DNA of 64,000 nt from Blumeriella jaapii (GCA_009599575.1 VWND01000066.1:434001-498000); one strand, 5' to 3'. Shown: positions 23,532 to 35,825, counted from the first letter of the stretch. Numbers and translations: made by a program. The notes: generated by a model from the sequence alone, not told the origin.

Positions 23532-23730
23532 TGTTGGTATCACATAAGGGGGTTGTGTATACACAGTTGAAATATTGCAATAACTGGGGTTGTATTGCGA
23601 AAGAGATCTAAGGAGTAAACTAGCTATCGCACGGGTATGTATAGGTAGGGCTGCACGCTTGCAGCCTACCGTGGTCACGTGGGTTGATCATATGATTATG
23701 CGCATGATCAGCCACCACCATATACCCATA
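23532..23730 (-). repeat. 3' LTR of C
   Basis: On the plus strand it reads TGTTGGTATCACATAAG to CCATATACCCATA. It contains TCACGTG (23675-23681) and the inverted repeat described for the right copy. It is nearly free of RIP, unlike the adjoining interior. Confidence 0.9.
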
Positions 23731-23818
23731 TTAGCAACTCTTTTATAGAGATTAATCATAGCTAGTTAGCTAGACTCTTTTTAATTGTATATATAATCGT
23801 CTCCTTTCTACTGCTTTT

Positions 23819-26800
23819 CTACCTTTCTACCCAACCTTCTATTTTTACGTTAATTTCGTTTTTGTTAATAAAGGTAGTAAGAGCCTTATTAGGGTTTGCT
23901 TTCGTTATAGCATCCGCCGGATTATTTTTTTCCGTTAATCTATTTAATTTTTGATAACTTTTTTTTTTTTATAGCTTTGGCGGAAAGCCATAATATCGAT
24001 TATAAGGCGCTTTTCTTTTATAATTTCTAATTTAACCAAACACTTATATAAAAAGTATAAATTAATGCAGACTATTATTGGAATATCGGGGAAATTAAGC
24101 TTTTGGGTGATTATACGTAGAATTGTGGCGATGCAAATAGCGATATTTATTCCAGAGAGACCATTCCGTATATTTTTAAAGCTAATACGCTTTATATAAC
24201 TTTTTGGCATTTGGTTAAGCTTGCTGCAATTAGAATTCCTTTTATTTTGAATAAATTGTCAAGCTGCATTTTATTAGCTAAAAAAAACTTCGTAGCCAAT
24301 TTGCGAACTGCAGTTTTTGTTATTAGCAAATAAGCCGTTAACAAATACAAATAGCTTTACAATAAAAAGGTCGATTTGTATAAATAAAAGGCCTCGATCT
24401 TAATTATTTATTATTTATCGAATGCGCTTATTAATTATATCGATATTTGATTGAATAAGATTTTCCATTTGTATTTGTGCAGCTACTGAAAGGTCGAAAA
24501 TAGCCTCGGATTAACACAAACTAGCAATATAAGCTCTTCGAGCGCGTTGGGCGAAGTAATTGCTCCCATCGTCCTTAATTAGCTCGAGTTTTTTTGCTTG
24601 GTTTTTTTGTCTAAGAAGAATAGAATTCTTTGGCTCTTTTGACTTATATAGGGCTTTTCCGTTAAAAGTCAAAACGTTGCTTTTACTTAGTATGTTTTTA
24701 AGCTTCGTATTAAAATCTGTTGCTTGCAATTCGGCCTTTTTTAGAGTCGAGAAAACGTCGTCTGCTAGCTGCAACGTGTCGTTTGTTTGCATTCCTACGA
24801 TTGCGAAAGCAGGAGTAATAAAAATAAGCAAATAAGGGTCGTATATTAACGTAGTTATATAAAATTTATTTTTATAGTACTTGTAATACGTATCCTATTA
24901 ATACGTGCCTGCTTTTGCTATACCGTACAAAAGCTTGTATATTAGCAGAATCGAGTTTTTCTAAGTAGTTAAATCGTAGCTTTTTAAAAAGATGCGCTAG
25001 AATTTGTTTTTTTTAAAAACCTATTAGCGCTTATATAAGCTTGAATAATATTTTTTAAATGCAATATAGCGTTGCAAATGTATTCGAAGGTTGGAGCGAA
25101 AGTTATAATCAATCTCTGGCTATTTCGCTGAATGATGGGTAATTAAGTAAAAATATCGTATTTCCTATCGTCGTTGTAAGTTTGAATTACCAGTTTAAAT
25201 TTCTCGAATAGTATAGCTGTATTTTTGTTTTTGATTTTATTTACAATTCGTAAATTAAAGATTCGGCCGTGATGGAAAATAAGATTATATTATACAATTT
25301 CAAAAACGCTTTTTTCGATTAAACTTTTTATTTCTATTATTCTAGAAGCTTCAAAAGGCTCGCCGAAGGTTGTAATAATATTTTTTTTAGCGTAGCTTGA
25401 CTAAGCATTTAGCGTCTGCCTTCTTTTTGTGTATAAGATAGCTTGTAATACAGTCGTCGAGAAAGTTGGTTTTGGTAGTTTTTGCAAAAAATAATATATT
25501 AATATTATTTTTTTTATATTTCTTTTTTTAAATTCGTAAAACTCGTCAGTTATGAGTAATTGCTGTTGCTTTTTAATTTTTTCGGGAAGAAACGCGTATT
25601 TTGGTGCTTTGGCGAACTTGTGTAGTCTTTGGAGGTTGAATTGGTGGTGCAATTAGTTTTGCAACAGGCTGTACAATTGCAGCTGGTGCAATAGTCGCAG
25701 CTGGTGGAATAGTCGCAGCTGATGGTGCAATTTTTTTCTTTTTAATAATTGATTCGTTTAAATCGCTATAATAAGGTTTAACTAACGTAATTCGGAAATC
25801 TAAAATTTTATCGTTGATTTGAATTTTACAGGTATTGATATTTTTTAAAATAAGCTTGTAAAGGCCTGACCAACCTTTTTTTTTTTTGTATACGCGTACA
25901 TTTGATTGCAGAGGGAGGTTAAGTGTTTTTAAAGTATTCGGGCCGTTTTTAATGCGTAGGGCTTCCGAAACTTTGCGTTCGGCCTGTATACGCCGAATTT
26001 CTTGAATTGCAAAGCGTAATGCATCGCGTTTTTTTATTACAAAAGCGAAAAAAAGCGTTTGTTTCTGATAGACGGAAGTATGCATCGTATATTAGTAAAA
26101 TGGATATAATACCGTTTGGATTTGCAATATCGTTTATAATTTTAAAAACCATTTTTAAAATCATATATTTATCGAAGCTTTTATTTTTCAATTGTTTTTT
26201 CAGAATATTATAAATTCGTTTGAAAAGGCCGTAGTAATATTCCACTTTGCTAATACTGTTATAAATTTCGATTAAAACGATTTTGATATTATATTTTATA
26301 AAGCGTGCTTATTAACGAAACTCTTAGGAAATTAAATTAATTTCTGAATCAACGATAATTACGTCGGATAGATCTAAATAAAAATCGATTTAATACAGTC
26401 GAAATATATTTTATACGTGTTTTACAATTATATTTTTTAAAAAACCACCAAAGCTGTAAATAGTGGCTGAATCCACGATATAAAAAATTGGGTCGCCGTC
26501 GATATATATAATATTTATAATTATTAAATAATTGAATTTATAGTCGTTTTTTAATAAAATCTTAAATCGGCGAAAAGCTTGCTCGTGTAATTAGCATTGA
26601 AAACAGTATTTTGCAATTTTTTCCAAAATAGCAGTTTCGAATTTCTGCTTTGCTCGTTTCAAAATAGCTGCAAAGCGTTGTATAAAAAAGTGTTTTTATC
26701 GTTTATAAATCTGACGTAGTTCGAATTTTATAAAATAGCAAAATAAAGTTTTTTAAATGTTAAATAGCATAAATAAATGTTTTTATTTCCGAACTATTAG

Positions 26801-27749
26801 TACGCCAAAGCCGTTTTTTTTATATAAGCATATTATATAAATTATCGAAATAAATATAAAAAGCATTTATATTTTTTAAACAAATTAAAAAAAGAATATT
26901 AATATCAACGATATAAAACTTAATTTTGCTAATAAATGTTTGTAATAAAAACTGTTTCTTGGATATTTGCAGAAGTTATTTTAAAATTAATCGTATTTTT
27001 TTTCGAAAAAAAAAAGTCAAAAGCAAGCTGGAGTAATAATTTTTTAAAAGTTTTAAATTAAAATATATCATCTGAAAACTTGCCAGTTGCATCCGAATCT
27101 GAAAGGAATTTTTGAAACTTATATAAAAAATATTTCGAGCTTGAAATATACGTTTCTAATGGAAATTTATCGTTTTTTTGGATAAAAAGGTTTATAAGGT
27201 CAAGCTTTGTAAAAGCGTAGTAGGCAGATCGCTTTTGTAAAATAATTAAAACTTCGACTTTTATTATTTTGCCAGCTTTTATATAAAAAGTTTAAATAAA
27301 AAAATTATCGTTTTAATACTTATTTCTATCGTAATAGCCGTTTTCGGCGCTCTATATATTATATTAATCAAAAGGAAAAAAAAGGGCAAAAGCGTTTTCC
27401 AAGCTTTCAACGCCTTCGTATTGCGCAAAAAAGCTTATGTATTATTGCACAGTTAAAAAAGCTCCGGTGAAATGGATTTTATTAGCGTTGTATTCGTCGT
27501 ATGCTTTTTTTCGTTTTTTTAAAAAATGTTTTGTTAACCAGCAGTTTACTTTTTTGCATATCCAATACTTTTTAAATTGGGAAGAATTGCTAGAATTGTT
27601 TAAATAGTCTTTTCGGCCTCGGAATCCTTCTTCTCCTTTTCTTTTGAATGAGCTTCTGCTTTGGTAGCTTTTATCGAAACGTTTTTCGCGATCTTTGCTT
27701 CTGTAGGTTCGGTCTGTATAGTAGCTTTTATTTTGATTTGGGGTGACAG
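23819..27749 (-). pseudogene. pol: C pol: integrase, reverse transcriptase, RNase H (degenerate Copia)
   Basis: The integrase C-terminus appears at 25573-26245: GPNTL..LPLQS.VRVYKKKKGWSG..VKPYY, a pattern of fungal Copia elements, next to a YYYGLFKRIYN..FKIINDIA.PNG block. The RT catalytic region is at 24511-24831: the active-site box GMQTNDTL at 24772-24795 corresponds to (L/M)QTDDTL with the first Asp changed to Asn. RNase H is at 23944-24210: LYKCLVKL..EKRLIIDIMAFRQSY. The final ~100 bases up to the stop at 23819-23821 (..ADAITKANPNK.., ..GWVER) look unmutated. Upstream parts, 26300-27749, hold the degenerate integrase core and protease region. Confidence 0.85.
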
Positions 27750-27754
27750 AAGTT

Positions 27755-27929
27755 TGTGAGGGGATGAGACGTCAGTCCGTTGGTCACGTGGTCCGAAGGT
27801 CACGTTGTTATCACGTGACATCGGAGCCCGCACACACTGTATCTTAGACTTCACGACACCTCTAAACTTAGAACCCCGTAGTCAATGCAATTCATCTACG
27901 AACCTTCTGCTCGTTCGCACCCTTTGACA
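27755..27929 (+). repeat. 5' LTR of D
   Basis: It runs TGTGAGGGGATGAGACG to CCCTTTGACA. It differs from the right copy at six positions, all transitions. It has two TCACGTG motifs, at 27784-27790 and 27811-27817. The minus-strand open stretch at 27600-27854 is a shadow across the junction. Confidence 0.92.
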
Positions 27930-29394
27930 TATTGACTATCAAACCCCCTTTAATACCCCTATTTCAGCCCTTGAGCTGAAAAGGCCTGCCAATTCTGTTT
28001 TGCTTTTGCGCATACAGAAAATTAACAAATCTTATCGCGACAACAACCTTCACGACCTCTTAAAAATAATCCTTACGATACGAAACTACAAAACGATAAT
28101 CCTCTCTGACATAAAACCCATATTTAAAAAACCCCGTTCTGCTTTTGCCTATATCCCGAAACAAAATACATTTTACGCTCCTTCCTTAACGAGCTATATC
28201 GGACCATCCCAAATTGTCGGAACCTCCCAATTGCTTTATTTTAGGGCATTTTAAATACTCCGACCAAATCGTCGCCGCCCTGATCGCCAATACGAAAGCC
28301 TGCTTTTAAGAAATTCTCGATATTTTCGCCTACGCGGTAAAGCAGAACGATGTAATGGTATTATTTAAGGCTAAACTGAATGATCTCGCTTAAAAACTGG
28401 ATATTCAGACGGTATAATACTGGAAAAAAAAAGCTTTTTAAAAGAAAATGATTCAAAATCGCGAAGCCGAGCTTGCCAATTTCCGAAGACAAGCTTTTAC
28501 CAGTTAAAATATACCGAATATTTTAAACGCAAAGAGAAAAACATTTGCTTTTCCCGACCCCGATAAATTCACAGATTCGGATGGCACCGGCAACGTTACG
28601 AAGCATTTTACCACTTTTTTTTAAGATATAATTTTAAAATTCCGTTTTAATCAGGACTGGTATACGACCGAACAGGATCGCATAAGCTACTTTTTCTCCC
28701 GTTTTTCCGATACAGCCAGAAGCGCTTTACAGAAAGGTTTACGTACGGACGGCATTTTTTTTTATCTGATTGTTGCAAAAATAATTCAAGTTTTTTAACA
28801 ATCGTTCGGTGTTTTTAACCAACAGGCAGATGCATCTAAAAGAATTCTGTTTTTTAAACAAGGCAATCAATTTCTGTCTATTTTTTTTTTTATCTGAAAG
28901 TTAAAAATTATATTAAGTTTAATAACGAAGCCGCTATCGCTATTTTGCGCGAAGCTTTTTATTCTGATATAGTCACCCGTTTGTCGTATACTAATCTTTC
29001 CGATTTGAAGACCGATCTTATTAGCTTTTGCGCCCAAATGCGCGAAACCGATACCGTTTTTCGATAATTAAATCTTAATTATTATAAGACCGGAGGCCGT
29101 AATACGAAAATCATTTTTTCCGCTTTTATATTTAAAACTGCTATTACGACTATTATTCAGGGCGATTTTATGGATCTCAGCGCTATTCAAACCAAGGCAA
29201 TTATATGAATCGCAGCTGATGTAGCAAAAAACAGACGCCCAGTCGGTAACGCCGAGAAGCTAGCTCGCCGAATTTATTTTTTTGCTAACAACTTCTGCCT
29301 ATAGTATGCTAGCGATAAACACCGAGCTGCTGACTGTTCCGATTCCTTTTGGGTCAAGAAGGCTAAAGCCGAGGCAAAGAAGTCGGGAAACTGA
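27930..29394 (+). pseudogene. gag: D leader and gag with CCHC knuckle (degenerate)
   Basis: Capsid-like sequence begins near 28540 with a FPDPDKFTDSDGTGN block, and YFFSRFSDTARSA near 28690 is typical of the fungal Gypsy capsid. The zinc knuckle is at 29296-29337 with exact C-X2-[C]-X4-H-X4-C spacing. Its second ligand is Tyr (TGT to TAT), and an in-frame TAG replaces a CAG within it. Gag ends at TGA 29392-29394. Its frame differs from that of pol, so a programmed frameshift may originally have joined them. An open stretch at 28000-28254 upstream of the capsid is not assigned. Confidence 0.75.
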
Positions 29395-29420
29395 CTGTTT
29401 CTAATAATTGTTATTATTAG

Positions 29421-32400
29421 AAACTTTTGAAAAATAAATTGGAATTATCTGCTTTAAATGGCGTTCCGAAATCATATTTAATGTTGCTTTGTATTATAAC
29501 TGCTAATAGTACATATATTAAAATCTACTTTTTGAACGATTCCGGAGCTACCGATAATTTTATTAATTATGCTTTCGTGCAACACTACGAATTGACCCCT
29601 GTTTTATTTATTAACCCACGTAAACTTACCGTGGTTGACGGACGTTTTTCCATCTACGGCGACGTTACTTATCAAGTTTCTTTTTAAATTAATATCGCCC
29701 GCTATACCGAACGAGTTACAGCTTTTATTATAATATTAGGGAAATACGACCTTATTTTAGGCAAACCTTGGCTTAGAATACACAATTCCCATATTAATTA
29801 GATTACGAATATCTTTTGTTTTAATTCAGACTTTTGCCGTTCGAACTGTCTACCCCAGAACTTTTATTAATTGGCTGTTTTAGATTTAGTTTAAAAACGC
29901 CACTTTTACAAGTTAATCGTTTAATCAGCCCCTTTTCGCCGTACGGAGCTGCTGCTTTTAATACCCTATCCTTCTAGCCCGGAATCGAAGTATTTTCAGC
30001 CTTATTGTACGAAATCGACCAACGTTTATAGAAATTCGGCGCTATAATCAAAAACGACCCCAATTCTGCAAACGACCCTAATTTTGTATTATCAGAAGTA
30101 GACCAGTTACGATAAGAACTTTTTTAAGCTGAACGATAATACCTATCAGCTGAATTTTACCTCGCTAAAACCTTTTTGAAAAATATTCGTTTGGCCTTTT
30201 AAATTAAACCGCTAATCGATTTTCGTATAAAACTCTTTTAATACTACCATTATTATTTGGCCGCTTTCGATCCTATTAAAGCTGATAAACTTGCGCTTTA
30301 TAAAAAAGGCGTTGATTATACGATAAAACTTCGTTTTAGCGTAGTATTTTTATACGGTTTTTTGTATAATATGTCAGTTGACGAATTTTAAGTTTTACGC
30401 AAATTTCTGAAAGAAAACCTTAAAAAAGGCTGGATTCGAGCTAGCTTTTTTTCCGCCCTTTTCAGTTCTATTTGCAAAAAAGCCAGAAGGCGGATTACGT
30501 TTTTGCGTCGATTACAGAGCTCTTAACGCTATAATAATTAAAAACCGGTATCTTTTGCCATTAATTCAAAAAACACTTTTTCGATTGAGCAAAGCGAAGT
30601 TCTATATCAAACTTAACGTTTTTGCCGCTTTTAACAAGATTCGTATAAAAAAGGGCCATGAATGGCTTACTGCGTTTAATACGAGATACGGTCTATTCGA
30701 ATCGTTGATCATGCTTTTCGGTTTATGCAACGCTTTTGCCATTTTTTAATTCCGCATAAACGATATTTTACGATCTTATTTAAATATCTTTTGCATAGCT
30801 TATATAAACGATATTCTAGTTTATTTAGACGACTTTTAAAAATACAAAAAACACGTTAACCTCGTTCTTTAAGCTTTTTCCGACGCTGGCCTGCAATTAA
30901 ATATAAAAAAATGCGAATTTAAAATTTAAAAAGTCGTTTACCTAGGGATAATTATTTTTATTATTGGAGTCAAAATAGACCCTAAGAAGTTGGAAGCTAT
31001 TATTAGCTGGAACCCTCCCTTTAACGTCAAAAACGTACAAGCGTTTCTAGGTTTTGCAAATTTTTACCGACGTTTTATTAAAAGTTTTTTTCGTATCGTC
31101 ATCCTTTTGGTAAATCTGACGAAAAAAAACACTAAATAGGATTTTAATAATAATTGTATTAAAGCCTTCGAATTCCTTAAGTCAGCTTTTATTATTGCAT
31201 TTATATTATTTTACTTCAATTCTGATAAGGAGATTTTCGTTAAGACCGACGCTTCTGACTACGTTTTTTCAGAAATCCTTTTCTAAAAAAACGATACAAG
31301 AGTGCTTCATCCAGTCGCGTTTATATTAAAAAAGTTCGATTTAGCCGAATGCAATTACGAGATTTATAACAAAGAACTTTTCGTTATTGTACGTTGCTTC
31401 GAAGGTTGGCGAGCCGAATTACAAAGAGCTGCCTACTTAATTCGTATATTTACAAACTACCGAAATTTGGAATATTTTATGACAATTAAGTAATTTAACC
31501 GACGTTAAATACGATGGAGCGAGTTTTTAGCTAGTTTTAACTTTGTAGTTATTTTCAGACCTGGAAAACAAAGTAGTAAACTTAACTTTTTGATCCGACG
31601 TTTTTAAGACCTCTCTCAGAACTTTTCAGACGAAAGGATTTAGTTCCAAAACCAAGCTTTTCTTAAAGAATATTATCTAACTGAAGTCTTGAACGCCTTT
31701 CCAGTTTTGCTAAAACCAGTATCCGAAGCGGACGACGAGAAGCTTTTACGACTTTTGGATAAATATTATTTTATTAATAAGCTGTGGATCGCTACCAAGA
31801 AAAAAATGCTTAAACCAAAGGGTATTCCGAAATTCAAAACGTTACAACTTTCTGAATGCGCTATACGCAATAACAAATTGTATTTCCGAGACCGATTTTA
31901 CGTTTCCGATACACCGAATTTAAACGTTTTTATTCGTACCTGGCTTTTATAAATGGCCTATGATTTAATAGAAACAGGCCATCCTGGCAAAAACAAGCTT
32001 TACGAGATTATTAGTAGAAATTATTATTAGCCATTAGTTTCCGAGGATTGCAAAAGATTTGTTCGCAATTGCAACGGCTGCTTTCGCAATACAAACATTA
32101 ATCAACGCTATCAAGGACTTTTTAAACCTCTGTCTATTCTTTTACGCCGTTGGAATTATATATCGGTCGATTTTATAAGCCTTTTTCCAATGAAAAAGCA
32201 TAAGAGTCGAAATAATTTGATTATGGTAATAATTTGTCGCCTTATTAAAAAACGATATTATACAGCCTGTTATACAGCTATAAAAGCGATAAATTTAGCT
32301 AAGTTGTTTTGCAGGAATATTTGGCGTTTATATGGTTTTTCCGATTTTATAATTTCAGACCGAGATTCTTTGTTTGTTTTACAATTTTGGAAAGCTATTA

Positions 32401-33553
32401 ATCACCGTTTCGGAATTAATATTACGCTATTTATCAGCTTTTATTCCGAAACAGACGGCCAAACCGAGAACGCGAACGCCTATCTATTGTTTTATTTAAG
32501 ACAATTCGTCGAATACGCTTAAGAAGATTGGAAAAACTGGCTTCTTCTAGCTGAATTCGCAGCGAATAACGCTGTAAATGCTTCCACCGGAGTTTCCCCC
32601 TTTTACGCCAATAAAGGCTTCCATTTCCGAATAAGCTTTTTTCTACCTAAGCCTATTTTAGGTTCCATTTCACGCATTTTGCGGATAGCAGATACGAAAG
32701 GAAACGATTTCGCCGACAAAATAAAGAAGTTAGAATTATTTTTACGTACAAATCTGACTTTAGCGTTGGCCGACCAGAAATATTATTTTAATTAATAACG
32801 CTAATCAGCTCCTGCTTATAAAGTTGGAAATACCGTGTTTTTTAACAGACGTAATATAATTTCTATCAGACCAATTAAAAAACTAAATAACAAATTCTAC
32901 GGTTTTTATAAAATCGCCGAAGTTCTAGGCTTTTATAATTACAGGCTAAAATTACTTTTCGAGTAAGAATTATTATATTTTGTTTTTCACATCAATCTGC
33001 TCAAATCTGCTTACAACGACCTTTTTCCAGGGCAGAAAAACCCCTTTTTTTATCTGTTTTTATCGACGCAGACGGAAGCTTGCTATAAGTTATAAACGCC
33101 ATTTTTGATTTTAAACAAGACCCTAACTTTTTTTATTTAATATAATAGCGTGGCTACAACGCCGAAAACCAGTTTTGGGAACTATTAGAAAACGTTGTTA
33201 ACGCATATAGTTTTATAGCAGAATTCGCTACCCGTTTTCCTTAAAAGCTTTATCCGACCAAATCAAAACTGGCTAAAGCTAAAATTGCTAATAAGAAATA
33301 TACTAAATCGATAAATAACAAAAATAAGCTTTTATTATTAAAAAAAGCTTTTACAACTGTTATCAAACACAAAAAAACTATTACCAATTCCTCCCCTACT
33401 GCAAGAACACCAGTTGTTCTGCTTCCGAAACTAGGGAAGCCTGCTTTTTCTTTTTCTACTATTCCAGCCGAACCTCGCACTCGTTTACAGACACGCCTTG
33501 CAAACGAAGCTCGATTTATAGAAATAGATTCCGACGACGAAGAAATTGAATGA
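29421..33553 (+). pseudogene. pol: D pol: protease, RT, RNase H, integrase, chromodomain
   Basis: The protease is in the open stretch 29427-29687, with the active site NDSGATDNFI and its Asp at 29538. The RT box is Tyr-Ile-Asn-Asp-Ile-Leu-Val-Tyr at 30801-30824, with the first Asp lost. RNase H runs from KTDASD through NYEIYNKELFVI (about 31240-31500). The integrase zinc finger is in 31950-32090, and its core is intact: Asp 32169, Asp 32358 and Glu 32466, i.e. D-62-D-35-E with the TDGQTEN signature. After FHINLLKS (about 32985) a slip in a C/T run near 33040 changes frame. A chromodomain block (YLVQWRGYNAEN..WELLENVVNA..FATRFP) follows, with a basic tail ending DSDDEEIE at the stop 33551-33553. 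Confidence 0.88.
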
Positions 33554-33575
33554 AAAAATGGGAAGAAAGACCATA

Positions 33576-33750
33576 TGTAAGGGGATAAGACGTCAGTCCG
33601 TTGGTCACGTGGTCCGAAGATCACGTTGTTGTCACGTGACATCGGAGCCCGCACACATTGTATCTTAGACTTCACGACACCTCTAAACTTAGAACCCCGT
33701 AGTCAATGCAATTCATCTACGAACCTTCTGCTCGTTCGCACCCCTTGACA
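33576..33750 (+). repeat. 3' LTR of D
   Basis: It runs TGTAAGGGGATAAGACG to CCCCTTGACA, preceded by a purine-rich tract (AAAAAATGGGAAGAAAGA) that serves as polypurine tract. TCACGTG occurs at 33605-33611 and 33632-33638. The minus-strand open stretch at 33250-33675 is a shadow. Confidence 0.92.
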
Positions 33751-33755
33751 AAGTT

Positions 33756-35161
33756 TGAAAAAGCTGGGGGATGATAGGGATTAATTTTCGCAACTGAACT
33801 TTTCGTTTAATGGTTTCAATTGCATTGCGTAACTAGGATGCGACGCTTTTATACGTATTTGCAGGGTTTATTAAAGCGTGTTTGCATTTTTGTACGCTAT
33901 TGCAAGCGTTAATAATTTGATTTCGCAAATAATTATCGCTTTCGTACTTTTTAATAAAAGCTTGTTAACACAGCGCTAGTTTTTCGAATATGATTTCCAA
34001 GTATTTCAAGCGCGATTTGCCAAGGTTTTCAGCCTGTATTTTTTTGTATATAATCGTACGCCATGCTGTTAGGTAGAGCTTGCGATTTTCAGTCGTTTCG
34101 AAATAAGCTTTTATAAAATTAATTATTACGCCAAATTAATAGTTTTTACGAATTATAATATTGCAGTAATAAGCGTTAGCTGCTTTTTTAAGCATATACG
34201 GAAAAGCTTTTGCGTATAGGCTTTCGGGGAAATTATATAAATCGCACAGATTATAAAATTTTTTCAGTTTTACGTGAAATATATTCCATACTTCACCGCC
34301 GTACTTTATTTTATTTTTATAATATATCTTGCTGAGGTTTAGAATTAGCTGTGCAAAATCGTTTTTTTTATAAGATCTGCTTCTGTCTTCTGCTTTTTCG
34401 TCGTCGTCTAATAGTTTATCGGAAGGGTCAGGATCGTTACTTTTAACCTTAGGAATTTTCGTTTTGTTTTTAAAATTGTATAACGTTTTGCTTCGTATAA
34501 AAAATATATTACGTACGTTATTATCGCTACTTTTGGTAGGTATTTTGATTGTTCGTGACGCATAAACGTTGGCTAGGCTGTCTTTTGCCTTTTGAAATCC
34601 ACTTTTATTATTTTCGATATAAGCATTTTTATTATTATAATAATTTTCGCTTCTAGCAACAGATTTAAGTAAAAAAAACAAGAATGGGTTTTTTTTTTTA
34701 CTTTTGAAAGCCATTTCGTAGCTAAGTTTTTTAATTTTTATTTGTTATCGTTTTTTGTTTGCAAAAGTAAAAAAGGTAGGTTTATTTTTCTAAAATACCG
34801 CTGTTAAGCGATTTGCATAGCTATATATTTCGTTTTTTTATAAGTGGAGCCATATTAATTCTATAAATAAACAAATAGTTGTAAAAGCTGCGTTTTAAAA
34901 GGGCGTATGCAATATTAAATAAATCGGCGTTTTAATTAGCAAAGTTTTTTTTGAAAAAGTTCCTATAAAGCTTTTTTTTTAAACGTATTTGTGTTTTGTT
35001 TTATATCGGTTTAAAAGGAGGTAAATTCATCCATTTACAGCAAAAGCGGTTTAGTAAATAGCTGATTTTGGTTTGAATTGTTTTAGCCAAAGGTCGGTAT
35101 CGATTTCGAAATTTAGGTCGAATAAAGGGTTTCGAATAGGATAAAAAGATATTTTCGACAT
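33756..35161 (-). pseudogene. gag: C gag (degenerate Copia), 3' part cut by D
   Basis: The likely start is ATG at 35161-35159, followed by MSKISFYPIRNPLFDLNFEI and soon a RIP stop. The longest stop-free piece is 34136-34714 (192 codons). It has an acidic DPDPSDKLLDDDEKAEDRS linker and a C-terminal KYGGEVWNIFHVKLKKFYNLC block, which matches the capsid region of fungal Copia gag. Sequence 33756-34135 continues gag with more stops. It is truncated by the AAGTT target duplication of D, and the reading resumes on the far side at 27749. Confidence 0.75.
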
Positions 35162-35513
35162 TTTGGCTGCTTTTGCTTATAATCAGAGAATTGCAAAGTT
35201 TGCAAAATCGAATTGGGTTGAATTGGGTTGTTGCTGTTTTCGATGCGCAGGCTGCAGGCTCGGGCTTGGCGCAAATAAATAAGTCTTTATTAATTTCGGT
35301 TTTGGTTGTTGCGCAGGCTAGGCGCGAGCGTGTAGAACGCGTACAATCAAAGAGTCATTTCCTAGTACCTGATCTCAGCTATTCCGAAAAAGTCGTCGAT
35401 CTTAGCGTAGCTTTAAATGCAAGCAGAGGTCGCTTTTTGCACCGTTTTGCTATTTTTTTTTTAGTAAAAACCTAGCTGCTTTATGGTTAATAATGAAATC
35501 AACTACTGATCAG
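35162..35513 (-). other. C 5' leader
   Basis: This lies between the 5' LTR and the gag start. It is less RIP-altered than gag and has GC-richer patches. A plus-strand open stretch of 100 codons (35173-35475) has no family resemblance and is probably accidental. I could not identify a primer-binding site with confidence. The minus-strand sequence next to the LTR is CTGATCAGTAGTTG. Confidence 0.45.
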
Positions 35514-35712
35514 TGTTGGTATCACATAAGAGGGTTGTGTATACACAGTTAAGATATTGCAATAACTGGGGTTGTATTGCGAAAGAGATCTAAGGAGTAA
35601 ACTAGCTATCGCACGGATATATGTAGGTAGGGCTGCACGCTTGCAGCCTACCGTGGTCACGTGGGCTGATCATGTGATTGTGCGCATGATCAGCCACCAC
35701 CATATACCCACA
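35514..35712 (-). repeat. 5' LTR of C
   Basis: The borders are TGTTGGTATCAC and ATATACCCACA on the plus strand. An 11-base perfect inverted repeat, GGCTGATCATG (35664-35674) and CATGATCAGCC (35685-35695), has a 10-base loop. TCACGTG is at 35657-35663. ATATA at 35713-35717 is the right target duplication. Confidence 0.92.
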
Positions 35713-35825
35713 ATATATAAATAGTTTTACAATTGATGGAAAAACCTATTAGAAGACCAGGAAGCTTGCAGCTATACGTAATTGCTGGGGTGATATACGA
35801 AATAGCAAAAGAATAAATCGTTATA
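35713..35825 (-). repeat. E1 3' LTR, proximal part
   Basis: It resumes the E1 LTR after the C insertion (ATATA AATAGTTTTACAATTG) and ends AATCGTTATA. Together with 23372-23531 it makes one 268-bp LTR. Confidence 0.88.

Larger units (their letters stand above)
27755..33750 (+). mobile_element. Chromovirus-type Ty3/Gypsy element D
   Basis: The element is 5996 bp with 175-bp LTRs, flanked by AAGTT on both sides (27750-27754 and 33751-33755). The coding order is gag, protease, RT, RNase H, integrase, chromodomain. It is the innermost and therefore youngest insertion of the nest, sitting in the gag/protease part of Copia element C in the opposite orientation. RIP damage is moderate, and many domain signatures remain readable. 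Confidence 0.92.
23532..35712 (-). mobile_element. Ty1/Copia retrotransposon C (minus strand), split by D
   Basis: The two 199-bp LTRs (23532-23730 and 35514-35712) differ at about ten sites, all transitions. The flanking duplication is ATATA (23527-23531 and 35713-35717). On the minus strand gag starts near 35161 and pol ends at 23819, with integrase before RT, which defines Copia order. Without D the element is about 6.2 kb. The coding part is RIP-altered and broken. Confidence 0.9.

Noticed and set aside
24560..24835. 91-codon plus-strand open frame with a signal-like N-terminus
   Set aside because: It is antisense to the Copia RT region, which has clear family motifs on the minus strand.
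33250..33675. 141-codon minus-strand open frame as a gene
   Set aside because: It is antisense to the D pol tail and runs into the 3' LTR. Its first residues recur at 27600-27854 only because both lie in LTR copies.
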